Position numbers and translations under genes: made by a program. From assembly GCF_001908205.1 (NCBI RefSeq), contig NZ_LGHL01000018.1:1-46591 (forward strand): 46,591 nt of DNA, written 5' to 3'. Of this stretch, positions 1 to 9,500 are shown in pieces. The stretch is from Bradyrhizobium sp. NAS80.1. GTDB taxonomy: Bacteria; Pseudomonadota; Alphaproteobacteria; Rhizobiales; Xanthobacteraceae. A model generated the notes under the pieces. It saw only the letters and a program-made list of their open reading frames with translations, did no database searches and was not told the origin of the DNA. How positions within the stretch are numbered: the stretch's first letter is position 1; the number at the start of each line of letters is the position of its first letter.

Positions 1-27
1 CATCCCAATGCGGATAATCTGGCTCAC
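1..27 (-). CDS. IS110-family transposase, N-terminal fragment
   Basis: Only the first nine codons are inside the window. They read (V/M)SQIIRIGM, which matches from memory the start of IS110-type DEDD recombinases, where this beta strand leads into the first catalytic Asp (typically IGMDTSK). The GTG start is chosen because AGGAG sits a few bases upstream on the same strand. The catalytic residues lie beyond the window edge, so the family call rests on a short match plus the structured leader. Confidence 0.55.
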
Positions 28-40
28 GGACGGCTCCTGT

Positions 41-140
41 GAATGAGTTTCTGACAACCTCATTCTGGCACATTGATGCCGTAGGGGGCCGTCCACCCCA
101 TCAACCCCAGGGAGGAGTTATGGAGCGAGCTGGTAACTCC
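41..140 (-). ncRNA. Candidate IS110 bridge RNA / structured leader
   Basis: Three hairpins precede the recombinase start on the minus strand. Stem 134-140 with 114-120 (7 bp, 13-nt loop), stem 99-104 with 73-78 (6 bp, 20-nt loop) and stem 59-65 with 41-47 (7 bp, 11-nt loop) are all perfectly paired. IS110-group elements are known to encode a bridge RNA in this position, with loops that specify target and donor DNA. I did not match the loops to flanking DNA, so the function is inferred from position and fold only. The RNA ends are unknown. Confidence 0.45.
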
Positions 141-169
141 GAGTCTTCGCCAAAGCCGATCCTGTGGCT

Positions 170-206
170 ATGGGTCCCGGATCTGCGCTGCGCTTGTCCG
201 GGACGA
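170..206. repeat. REP-like hairpin beside the IS end
   Basis: GTCCCGG (174-180) and CCGGGAC (198-204) form a perfect 7-bp stem around a 17-nt loop. The flank ATGGGTCCCGG recurs at 39770 onward, so this belongs to the dispersed repeat family annotated at 39673-39842. It lies between the IS110 end and the stop codon of the malonyl-CoA decarboxylase gene, 18 bp from that stop. Confidence 0.6.
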
Positions 207-221
207 CAGTTGAGTGCGCGG

Positions 222-1571
222 CTACGACAACCGCATATCCAGCAGCCGCCGCTCGCCCTTCAGCAGCTTCTTCACCGCGCTTGACGCCACGACCTCGCCG
301 TCATTGGCGTAGGCCTCGTGGTTCTTCTCGATGTCGTCGAGGCGGTAGAGGTAGTTGACCATGACGCCGGCGGACTCGCGCAGGCCCTTCGGCGAGAGGT
401 CGCCGAGCCAGTTGATGCGTTCGAGCCTCGCGCCGTTGCCGAGATGGAAGCGGGCGACGGAATCGATCAGCCGGCCCTTCGGCGTGCGGGCCTTCAAGAA
501 ATAGTACGCCGCGAGCGGCTCGATCACGCTGCGCAGCTGCGCGGTCGCCTCCGCATTCTCGAACCATTTCGGCTCGTCGAGGCGCTTCAGCACCTCGCGA
601 TCCTCGTCCGACAGCGGCAGCTCCCTGTCCTGCCTCACCCACTGCGTGAACCCCGGCACCGGCGACAGCGTCACGAAATTGTCCAGCCTGGGCAGTTCGC
701 GGCGCAGCTCTTCCACCACCTGCTTGATCAGGAAGCTGCCGAAGGAGATGCCGCCAAGGCCGCGCTGGGTGTTGGAGATCGAATAGAACACGGCGGTGCG
801 CGCCTTCTCTATCGGAAGGTACTGGCGATCGACGGCAAGCAGCGGCGCGATCGCGCCGGGGATCGTCTCGGTCAGCGCCACCTCGACGAAAATCAGGGGC
901 TCGTCCACCATCGCGGGATGGAAGAAGGCGTAGCAGCGGCGGTCGACCGGATCGATGCGGCGGCGCAGATCGTCCCAGTCGCTGATCTCATGCACGGCTT
1001 CGTAACGGATGATCTTTTCGAGGATGTTGGCCGGGGTCGACCAGTCAATCCTGCGCAGCACGAGAAACCCCCTGTTGAACCACGAAGAGAGAAGATGCGA
1101 CACGTCGCGGTCGAGCGCGGCGAGATCGGTGTGTCCGTTCATCATGCTGAGCAGATCGGCGCGCATGCTGACGAGGTCGCCGGTGCCGCCGGGCGCGCGG
1201 TTGAGACGGCGGATCAGTTCCTGCCGCCGCGGCTCCGAAGCGAAGTGCAGAGAGCTGGCATCCTCGTCACTGGGTTTGGCGCGCCATTTTTCAATGGCCT
1301 CCGCCAGGCGTTCCCGATCCGGGCCGAAATCGCGGAGCAGGCCTTCGAAAAAGGCGCGACGTCCTGCCGCATCCAATTTCCGGTAGATGTCGAGCACCTC
1401 GCGCGCCATCGCGGTGCCGGAGGCTTCGCCCCGGCCCGACAGCAGCGCGCCGCAGAGCGCGATCAATCCGTCGGCGTCCTGTTTGGTGTCCAGGCCGTCG
1501 CCGCGGCGAAGCAGCGTGCGGCCGCGCTCGGAGATGGTGGCGAGCAGGTCGGAGAAGAAGGCGTTGGCCAT
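222..1571 (-). CDS. Malonyl-CoA decarboxylase
   Basis: Converts malonyl-CoA to acetyl-CoA and CO2, in rhizobia as part of malonate use. The 449-residue protein fits the MCD family: a helical N-terminal domain to about residue 175, then a GCN5-acetyltransferase-like catalytic domain. Seen motifs are SNTQRGLGGISFGSFLIKQV (266-285), the catalytic Ser in TLSPVPGF (Ser303) and the catalytic His in FHLGNGARLERINW (His376), in the spacing known for human MCD. There is no malonyl-CoA synthetase or malonate carrier gene beside it in the window, so this is not a complete mat operon. The start at 1571 gives the expected full N-terminal domain; no strong ribosome site is visible. Confidence 0.93.
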   Translation of the reverse strand: MANAFFSDLLATISERGRTLLRRGDGLDTKQDADGLIALCGALLSGRGEASGTAMAREVLDIYRKLDAAGRRAFFEGLLRDFGPDRERLAEAIEKWRAKPSDEDASSLHFASEPRRQELIRRLNRAPGGTGDLVSMRADLLSMMNGHTDLAALDRDVSHLLSSWFNRGFLVLRRIDWSTPANILEKIIRYEAVHEISDWDDLRRRIDPVDRRCYAFFHPAMVDEPLIFVEVALTETIPGAIAPLLAVDRQYLPIEKARTAVFYSISNTQRGLGGISFGSFLIKQVVEELRRELPRLDNFVTLSPVPGFTQWVRQDRELPLSDEDREVLKRLDEPKWFENAEATAQLRSVIEPLAAYYFLKARTPKGRLIDSVARFHLGNGARLERINWLGDLSPKGLRESAGVMVNYLYRLDDIEKNHEAYANDGEVVASSAVKKLLKGERRLLDMRLS

Positions 1572-1690
1572 CTGGGCTTTTCGATTCCGGTTTGTGCGCT
1601 GCGGCAGCTTACACGGGATTTAGGCGGAAGCCGATCACAATCAAGCGCAAGAGTTTGGCATCTTTAGTTGGGCGCCCTTTTTAGGTGGGA

Positions 1691-2488
1691 TTACGCCTTC
1701 CCCGCAAACTCCGTCGGCGTCCGCCCCGTCACTTGACGGAACGCCGCGGAGAACGCCGGCACGCTGGCATAGCCGAGCTGGGTGGCGAGCTGTTTCACCG
1801 ACACATTCGCATCCGTGGACAGCCGCTGGATCGCTGCCGCGATGCGGGCGCGCTGGCACCAGCTCTTGAAGCTCAGTTGCGTCTCGGTCGAGAACAACCG
1901 CGACAGCGTGCGCGCCGAGGTTCCGACCTCGCGCGCCAGCGTATCGATGTCGTGCTGGCCGGTGGGATCGTCGAGCACGATCATGGCGGCGCGCCGGCAG
2001 CGCGGCTCACGCGGCAGCGGCACGAAGGTCGCGGAATCCTCGGCCTGGTGCAATTCCAGCATCACCAGGCGAACCAGCAGCTCGGTGCGCTCCTCGGTAT
2101 TGCGGATGTCGAACAGTGCGAGGATCGACTGGTGCAGCAGCGGCGGCACCCGCACCACGAATTCCTTGGTCAGGCCCTCGTCGCGCTGCTCGCGTTTCAG
2201 CCACGGCAGGTCGAAATAGAGCGTGCGCATCTCGATGTCGGCGAGCACATCGATGGCGTGCTCGAGCCCGGCGGGCACCCAGACGGCGCGGTCCGGAGGC
2301 ACCAGCCAGCGCCCCTTGGGCGTCGTCACCTGCATGGTGCCGCGGGCCGCATAGACGAGCTGCGCCTCGCGGTGCATGTGCGGATCGAGCCGCAGGCCCT
2401 TGGGGTAGTCGCGCGCGACCAGGTGCACGCCTGCGGTCGAGCGGTGGTTGCCCCGGACCTCCCGGATTGGCGTTTCGACGACAGTCAT
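1691..2488 (-). CDS. AraC-family transcriptional regulator, cupin sensor type
   Basis: Predicted cytoplasmic regulator of 265 residues. The N-terminal half is a cupin-like sensor (HMHREAQLVYAARG, then WLVPPDRAVWVPAGLEHAI). The C-terminal about 100 residues hold two helix-turn-helix units, with DIDTLAREVGTSARTLSRLF and the second unit VSVKQLATQLGYASVPAFSA, ending in the AraC signature FRQVTGRTPTEF. A start three codons upstream (2497) is possible, but GACGGG directly abuts that ATG whereas it is well spaced for 2488. It is divergent from the MFS gene at 2548 with about 60 bp between starts, the usual arrangement for a local regulator of an exporter. The ligand is unknown. Confidence 0.88.
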   Translation of the reverse strand: MTVVETPIREVRGNHRSTAGVHLVARDYPKGLRLDPHMHREAQLVYAARGTMQVTTPKGRWLVPPDRAVWVPAGLEHAIDVLADIEMRTLYFDLPWLKREQRDEGLTKEFVVRVPPLLHQSILALFDIRNTEERTELLVRLVMLELHQAEDSATFVPLPREPRCRRAAMIVLDDPTGQHDIDTLAREVGTSARTLSRLFSTETQLSFKSWCQRARIAAAIQRLSTDANVSVKQLATQLGYASVPAFSAAFRQVTGRTPTEFAGKA

Positions 2489-2547
2489 TGGCGGCATCCC
2501 GTCATGGCCAGGACATATAACTCATTTCGGAGCAGAAGAGGATTCGT

Positions 2548-3720
2548 ATGAACAGCCCCGGTCGGGTGATCAGTTTCGTCAACGCAGGCCACTTCGTCGA
2601 TCATTATTCGATGCTGATCTTCGCCGCCGCCGTGATCATCATGGGGCCGGCGCTCGGCATGGCGTATTCGGAGCTCCTGCCCTATGCGACGCCGGGCTTC
2701 GTCGCCTTCGGCGCCGGCTCGCTGCTCACGGGCTGGCTCGGAGACCGCTGGAGCCGCCGCCACATGATGCTGATCTTCTTTATCGGCATCGGCCTGTCCA
2801 TGATCTCGGTCGGCTTCGTGCAGACCCCGGCGCAGCTCGGCGCCGCGCTGCTCGCGATCGGCATCTTCGCCTCGATCTATCACCCGGTCGGCACCGCGAT
2901 GATCGTGTCCTATGCCGACAGGCTCGGCCGCGAGATGGGGCTGAACGGCGTCTGGGGCAATCTCGGCGTCGCCTCGTCCGCGCTGGTCACCGGCGTGATC
3001 GGCCAGTATCTCGGCTGGCGCTTCGCCTTCATCATTCCCGGCATCGTCACCATCCTGATCGGCATCGCGTTTGCGATGACCGTCGTGCACGAGGATCGCA
3101 AGGGCTCGAAGCAGGCGGCGGCGCAGGCGCGCGTTGCAAAGCAGGACATGTGGCGCGTGATCCTGTCGCTCCTGATCGTCGTGATCGCGATCTCGACGAC
3201 GTTCAACGCCGTCACCGTGGCGCTGCCAAAACTGTTCGCTGAGCGGCTCGCCGATCTCACCAAGAGCCCGGCGCTGCTCGGTGTCATCGCGGCCTGCGTC
3301 TATGTGTTCGGCGCGATGACCCAGTACACCATCGGCCGGCTGCTCGACCGCTACTCCCTGAAGACGGTGGCGCTGCCGCTGTCCTTCATGCTGGCGCCAT
3401 TCCTGTATCTCGCCGCGAGCCTGTCCAATCTGCCGCTGATCGTGGTCTCGATCGGCATCGTCATGGGGGCGTTCGGGCAGGTCACGGTGAACGACGCCAT
3501 GGTCGGCAAATACACCACCGAAGAGTGGCGCTCGCGCGCCTATGCGGTGCGCTATTTCGTCGGCTTCACCGCGGCGGGCGCGTCGGTCGGTCTGGTCGCC
3601 TGGCTCTACGAGCAGGGTGGCTTCGTCACCATGCTCCACGCCTTTGCCGGTCTCTGCCTGCTCGCGATCGCAGCCGCGATCATCCTGCCGCGCGAGATCA
3701 GAACGCCGCAGCCGGCCTGA
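2548..3720 (+). CDS. MFS transporter
   Basis: Inner-membrane secondary transporter of 390 residues, the length expected for a 12-helix major facilitator. Hydrophobic segments run throughout, and the loop between helices 2 and 3 carries the MFS motif A form GWLGDRWSRRHMM. A central polar loop (HEDRKGSKQAAAQARVAKQD) separates the two six-helix halves. AGAAGAGG lies upstream of the ATG. The N-terminus GHFVDHYSMLIFAAAV resembles the fosmidomycin-resistance-like branch, but this is a weak hint. The divergent AraC gene is the likely regulator. Substrate unknown. Confidence 0.9.
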   Translation: MNSPGRVISFVNAGHFVDHYSMLIFAAAVIIMGPALGMAYSELLPYATPGFVAFGAGSLLTGWLGDRWSRRHMMLIFFIGIGLSMISVGFVQTPAQLGAALLAIGIFASIYHPVGTAMIVSYADRLGREMGLNGVWGNLGVASSALVTGVIGQYLGWRFAFIIPGIVTILIGIAFAMTVVHEDRKGSKQAAAQARVAKQDMWRVILSLLIVVIAISTTFNAVTVALPKLFAERLADLTKSPALLGVIAACVYVFGAMTQYTIGRLLDRYSLKTVALPLSFMLAPFLYLAASLSNLPLIVVSIGIVMGAFGQVTVNDAMVGKYTTEEWRSRAYAVRYFVGFTAAGASVGLVAWLYEQGGFVTMLHAFAGLCLLAIAAAIILPREIRTPQPA

Positions 3721-3771
3721 GGGGGAATCGCTGGCTGTCTCTTGTCGGCTCGTCATTGCTTTGCCCCCGTC

Positions 3772-3877
3772 GTCATTCCGGGGCGCGCCGATAGGCGCGA
3801 GCCCGGAATCCATCGGGCGGCAGAGATTGCGGAAAAATGGATTCCGGGCTCGTCGCTACGCGACGCCCCGGAATGAC
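3772..3877. repeat. GTCATTCCGGGG palindromic element, copy 1
   Basis: Long inverted repeat: GTCATTCCGGGGCG (3772-3785) pairs exactly with CGCCCCGGAATGAC (3864-3877), and inner arms (GAGCCCGGAATCCAT and ATGGATTCCGGGCTC) extend the fold. Further copies are at 35816-35923, 42335-42436 and 42901-43001. All four are intergenic and directly behind a gene. Confidence 0.85.
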
Positions 3878-3908
3878 GGAAGAGATACGCGCGCCTGCGC
3901 CCAACCCC

Positions 3909-4028
3909 GTCATTGCGAGGAGCGTAGCGACGAAGCAATCCAGACTCTTCCCGCGGAAAGACTCTGGATTGCTTCGCGGAGCCTGTCATCGGGCCGCGCT
4001 GTGCGCGGACCCGTTGGCTCGCAATGAC
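3909..4028. repeat. GTCATTGCGAG palindromic element
   Basis: A second repeat type, 31 bp after the first. Outer arms GTCATTGCGAG (3909-3919) and CTCGCAATGAC (4018-4028) are exact complements, and inner arms GAAGCAATCCAGA and CTGGATTGCTTCGCGGAG add to the hairpin. The outer arm resembles the GTCATTCCGGGG family, so the two may share an origin. Only one full copy was found in the window. Confidence 0.75.
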
Positions 4029-4286
4029 GGAGAATGGGGCGCGCGTCGCGCATGCAACCCATGATGCCATTGTGCCGGTGTTTCGCCCGACGAGTCAAAC
4101 GTCGGTGCGGCCGAAACCTCAACGCCGCCAGCGCCGTTCTACTGTGCATGGGGTTGTTTTCGACTTTTTTGTTTTCGCCACCTTAGCCCCGCCGCGGAGG
4201 TCGGGAACTCCCTCCGCCGCCCGCGGGTTCTACCCTCTGTGGCCTCGGCACTTCGCCGGGGCAGATGAAGGGGGAAAGACACCTGC
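4029..4286. other. Leader region before the antiporter gene
   Basis: No convincing gene is seen. The stretch presumably holds the antiporter promoter. A GC-rich inverted run around 4195-4230 (GCCGCGGAGG and CTCCGCCGCCCGCGG) could fold but has no T-tract. A GGGGG run about 13 bases before 4287 is a weak ribosome site. Confidence 0.4.
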
Positions 4287-6552
4287 ATGCAGTGGAGCCT
4301 GCTCCGACCGGTCGGTCTTGTCCCCGCGGCGCTTGTCCTCACCACCATTGCGGCCGGCGCCGAGGGCGGCAAACCGGCAGCGCCATCCGAGTTCCTTCTG
4401 CTGGCGCAGATCGTGCTGCTGATCGCCTTCGGCCGCGGCCTCGGCGAGATCATGCAGCGCTTCGGCCAGCCCTCGGTGATGGGTGAATTGCTCGCCGGCA
4501 TCCTGCTCGGCCCGTCGCTGTTCGGCTGGATCTGGCCCGAAGCGCAGCAGGCGATCTTCCCCCCGGACGCCCGAGCAGAAGGCGATGATCGACGGCATCG
4601 CCCAGCTCGGCATCCTTCTGCTGTTGCTGCTTACCGGCATGGAGACCGATCTCAAGCTGGTCAGGAAGGTCGGCAAGCCGGCGATCGCGATCTCGATCGC
4701 CGGTATCGTCGTTCCGTTCGCCTGCGGTTTCACTCTCGGCGAGTTCCTTCCCGATGCGCTCCTGCCCAATCCGCAACAGCGCCTGGTGGCCTCGCTGTTC
4801 ATGGGGACGGCGCTGTCAATCTCCTCAGTGAAGATCGTCGCGGTGGTCGTGCGCGAGATGAATTTCATGCGCCGCAATGTCGGGCAGATCATCGTCGCCT
4901 CGGCTATCATCGACGACACCATCGGCTGGATGATCATCGCGGTGATCTTCAGCCTCGCCTCGCAAGGCACGGTGGATATCGCCTCGGTGGCGAAAGCCGT
5001 GCTGGGCACGCTCGCCTTCCTCGCCATCAGCTTCACCATCGGCCGCCGGCTGGTGTTCCTGCTCATCCGCTGGGCCAACGATTATCTCGTCAGCACCGCG
5101 CCTGTGATCACGGTGATCCTGCTGCTGATGGGCACGATGGCGCTGCTCACGCATCTGATCGGCGTGCACACCGTGCTGGGTGCCTTCGTCGCCGGCATTC
5201 TGGTCGGGCAGTCCCCGATCCTGACAAGACAGATCGACGAACGCCTGCGCGGGCTGATCTCGAGCTTCTTTATGCCGGTGTTCTTCGGTCTCGCGGGGTT
5301 GAGCGCCGATCTGTCGGTGCTTCGTGATCCCAATCTCCTGATGCTCACCGGCCTGCTCGTCGTGATCGCCTGCGTCGGCAAGTTCGGCGGCGCCTTTGTC
5401 GGCGGCACAGTGGGCGGCTTGAGTTATCGGGAGTCGCTGGCGCTCGCGAGCGGGATGAACGCCCGCGGCTCGACCGAGGTCGTCATTGCGACCATCGGTC
5501 TGTCCATCGGCGTGCTCAGCCAGAACCTGTTCACGATGATCGTGACCATGGCGATCGTGACCACGATGGCGATGCCGCCGACGCTGCGCGCGGCCCTCGC
5601 AAAGCTGCCGATGAACAGGGAGGAGGAGGAACGTCTGGAGCGGGAAGAATTCGAGAGGCGCGGCTTTGTCGCCAATCTCGAACGCCCGCTGCTGGCGGTC
5701 GACGAGAGCGTCAACGCTACCTTTGCTTCGCACATTGCGGGCCTGATCGCCGGCATGCGCGGCCTGCCGATCACGGTGCTGCACATCGGCAAGCGCGCCA
5801 AGGAGCAGGAGAAGGGACGTGACGAGGAGGGGAGCCACGAGACCGTGGTGAAGAAGGCAGCCGAAACGGTGACCGCCAACGGCGACGACGCTGGCGGCGT
5901 CGACGTGGTCACCCGGGCGAGGCGAGCGGAGCTCGGCGAAGCGATCGCTGATGAGGCGCGCAAGGGCTTCGATCTCCTCGTCGTCGGCGTCGACAAGGTC
6001 GCCGCGACCAGGGATCGTTTCGACCGGAAGATCGAAGACATCGCCGCAAAATTCGAAGGACCGCTTGCGATCGTGGCGGCCAAGGGAAAACATCTGAAGC
6101 AGCCGGTGCCCGACGCCCTCAACATTCTCGTCCCGGTCTCGGGCAGCGGCGTCTCCAAGCGCGGCGCCGAGGTCGCGGTCGCGCTGACGCAGGCCGGATC
6201 AGGCTCGCTCCGTGTGATCTATGTGGCGACGACGCGCGACAAGGGCGCGCGGCGCGGCGCCTCCCGCGGGCTGAGCCAGGAGGCAGGCATTCTCAAGGAT
6301 GCCAGCGATCTCGCCGCCCGCTATGAAGTCGACATCACCACGACGCTGCGCGTGAACCGGGCGCCGGAGGCGGCGATCCTGCGCGAGATCGACACCACCG
6401 ATGTCGATCTAGTGGTCATGGGCGTCGACCGCATCCAGGCCGATCACCTCTCCTTCGGTGGCGTCGCAGATGCCGTGCTGCGGCAGTCGAAGGTCTCGGT
6501 GCTCCTGGTGTCGAGCGGAGAAGCGCGGCAGGCATCCGCGCAGAAGGCTTAA
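4287..6552 (+). pseudogene. CPA2-type cation/proton antiporter with C-terminal stress-protein domains, frameshifted
   Basis: Inner-membrane monovalent cation/H+ antiporter of the Kef/NhaP-like class. The first part (from 4287) reads FLLLAQIVLLIAFGRGLGEI, then SVMGELLAGILLGPSLFGW, and continues only in the +1 frame from about 4561 as TPEQKAMIDGIAQLGILLL. The shift falls in six C bases at 4559-4564; five would keep one frame and give about 754 residues. The remaining helices are intact (SSVKIVAVVVREM; NARGSTEVVIATIGLSIGVL). From about 5680 two universal-stress-protein-like domains follow (RPLLAVDESVNATFASHIAG; LNILVPVSGSGVSKRGAEVA). Either a sequencing error, a true null mutation or a slippage switch. 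As written, only a short N-terminal peptide or a version starting internally (for example 4483) would be made. Confidence 0.85.
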
Positions 6553-9500
6553 GGTTTCATCTCCGCGGCCGGCTTCGCCGCCGGCGCCGTCTTCTTCGAT
6601 GCGCGCCAGTTCTCGAAGCGCTGCACCACCACGAAGAAGGCAGGCACGAACAGCACGGCGAGGCAGGTCGAGGCCAGCATGCCCGAGAACACGGTGATGC
6701 CGATCGACTTGCGCGCGCTGGCGCCGGCGCCGGTCGCGATCACCAGCGGGACCACGCCGAGGATGAAGGCGAACGACGTCATCAGGATCGGGCGGAAGCG
6801 GGCGCGCGCGGCCTCGATCGCGGATTCCATGATCGGCTTGCCGTCGCGAACGTGCAGCTCGAGCCCGACCTCGACGATCAGGATGGCGTTCTTGGCCGAC
6901 AGCGCGATCAGCAGGATCAGGCCGATCTGAACATAGAGATTGTTGTCGATCTTGAGCCCGTTGAGGACCAGCATTGGTCCGATCAGCGACAGCGGCACGG
7001 CGAGGATCACCGAGATCGGCGCGTACCAGCTCTCATACTGTCCGGCGAGCACCAGATAGACCAGTAGCATCGCAAGGCCGAACACCCAGTAGATCTGGTT
7101 GGTGACGGCCTTCTCCTGATAGGACATCGCGGTCCATTCAAAGCCGGTGCCCGGCGGCAGCGTCTTGTCCGCGACCTCCTCCATCAGTCTCAGCGACTGG
7201 CCGGACGAATAGCCCTGCGCGGGCAGGCCGACGATTGTCGAGGATGGATAGAGGTTGTAGAGGCTGATCAGCGACGGGCCGGTGGCCGGCGTGATCGTGG
7301 CGACGGTGCCGATCGGGATCATGTCGCCGTTCTGGTTGCGCACCATCATGTTGGCGATGTCGCGCTCGGTGACGCGGAATGACGGATCGGCCTGGGTATA
7401 GACCTGGAACACGCGTCCGAACTTGTTGAACTGGTTGACGTAGGACGAGCCGAGATAGGTCGACAGCGCCGCGAACACCTGGTCCGTCGTCACGTGCAGG
7501 GTCTGGGTCTTGATACGGTCGATCTCGACGTTGAATTGCGGCACCGATGAGCGGAACGACGACTGGACGCGCTGCAGCGCGCTCTGGCTCACTGCATTGG
7601 AGACCATCGCGCCCGTGATTGCCTGCAGCTTGGCGAAATCGCTGTTGCCGTCGCGCAGCTCGACCTGCATCGAGAAGCCGGCCGCGTTGCCGATGCCCTG
7701 GATCGGCGGCGGTGGCAGCACCACGGTGCGCGCTTCCATGATAGTTGCGACCCTGTCGTTGAGCCCATACACCAGCGAGCGCAGGTCTTCGCCTTTGCCG
7801 CGCGAGCCCCAGTCATTCAGGATGATGTAGGCAACGCCGGCATTGGCCAGGCTGGCGTTGTTGTCGAGCGCGGAGATGCCGGCAATGGTGATGACCTGCT
7901 GGACACCCGGCGTGGCCTTGATGAGATCGGCGGCCTTGTCGAGTACATTCTGGGTCCGCTCGAGCGAGGCACCGTCGGGCAACTGCACGGCGGCGATCAG
8001 GTAGCCCTGGTCCTCGATCGGCAGGAAGCCGGTCGGCACCCGCGACAGGCCGTAGCCGCCGATCCCGATCAACACCAGTGCGATTGCGACCGAGACGGTG
8101 GCGTTCCGGACCAGCAAGCCGATGAGCCGGATGTAGCCGCGCTCGACGCGGTCATAGACGGCGTTGAAGCCGCGGTAGAAGAAATTGCGTTGCTCCGGCG
8201 GCACCGCCGGTCGCAGCCAGAGCGCGCACTGCGTGGGCTTCAGCGTGGCGGCGTTGATCGCGGACAGCAACGCGGTCGCCGCGATCACCAGCGCGAATTG
8301 CGAATAGATCCGTCCCGTGAGGCCGGCGAGGAACGAGGCCGGCAGGAACACCGAGATCAGCACCAGGGTGATGCCGACGATCGGCGCGAACAGCTGGTCC
8401 ATCGCCTTGATCGCGGCGTCGTGGCCGTTCATGCCCTGCTCGATGTTGTGGGCGGCGCCCTCGACCACGACGATTGCGTCGTCGACGACGATGCCAATCG
8501 CGAGCACGATCGCGAACAAGGTCGACATGTTGATGGTGAAGCCGAGCGCCGCCATCGCGGCGAACGCGCCGATGATGGTCACCGGCACGGTGGTCGCCGG
8601 CACCAGCATCGCGCGCCAGTCCTGCAGGAACACCAGGATCACGACCAGCACGAGCAGGCCGGCCTCGATCAAGGTCATGTAGACCTCGTGCACCGAGGCC
8701 TGCACGAACTTGGTGGTGTCGAACGGCGTGTCGTACCTGATGCCTCGCGGGAAGGCCCTCGCAAGCTCCGCCATTTTCTTCTCGACGGCCTGCTCGACCT
8801 GCAGCGCGTTCGCGCCCGGCGACTGGAACACGCCGATGCCGGTGGCGGGCTGGTTGTTGAGCGAAAAGATCTGGCTGTAGGTCTGGGCGCCGAGTTCGAC
8901 CCAGCCGACGTCGCGCACGCGCGTGACGTCGCCGCTCGTGCCGGTCTTGACGATGATGTTCTCGAACTGTGTGGTGTCGTCGAGCCGGCCGTTGACGTTG
9001 AGCGTGTACTGGAACGCCTGTCCCGGCGGTGTCGGTGGCGCGCCGACCTGGCCGGCCGAGACCTGCTGGCTCTGCTGCTGGATGGCCTGGATGACGTCCT
9101 GCGGGACGAGGTCGCGGACCTGTAGCTTGTTGGGATCGAGCCACACCCGCATCGAATACTGGCCGGCGCCGAACACGGTGACGTTGCCGACGCCGGGCAG
9201 GCGGGAGAGCTCATCGCGGATGTTGATGGTGGCGTAGTTGCTCAAGTAGAGACTGTCGTACGACGAGTCCGGCGAGGTCAGCGTCACGAACAGCAGAATC
9301 GATGTCGACCGCTTCTGCACGGTAACGCCCTGGTTCTGCACGGACGCGGGCAGTTGTGATAGCGCGCTGGAGACGCGGTTCTGCACCAGTACCTGCGCGA
9401 AGTTGAGATCGGTCCCGATCTTGAAGGTCACCGTCAGCGTATAGGTGCCGTCGGAGCCGCTGTAGGACTGCATGTAGAGCATGTCCTCGACGCCATTGAC

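Larger units (their letters stand above)
1..165 (-). mobile_element. 5' end of an IS110-family insertion sequence (partial)
   Basis: The left edge cuts an insertion sequence whose recombinase gene reads leftwards out of the window. Seen directly: a GTG start at 27-25 with AGGAG just upstream, the nine N-terminal codons, and about 140 bp of non-coding leader forming three hairpins. IS110 elements are known to carry a long non-coding end before the recombinase gene. The outer boundary was not located; it must lie before the REP-like hairpin at 170-206, and 165 is an estimate. IS110 elements usually lack long terminal inverted repeats, so no such repeat was expected. Confidence 0.55.

Noticed and set aside
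318..1667. A 449-residue plus-strand frame opposite the malonyl-CoA decarboxylase
   Set aside because: Pure antisense shadow without recognisable domains.
2485..3813. Long minus-strand frame across the MFS gene
   Set aside because: Highly charged, His/Asp/Arg-rich antisense shadow; the MFS reading has clear helices and motif A.
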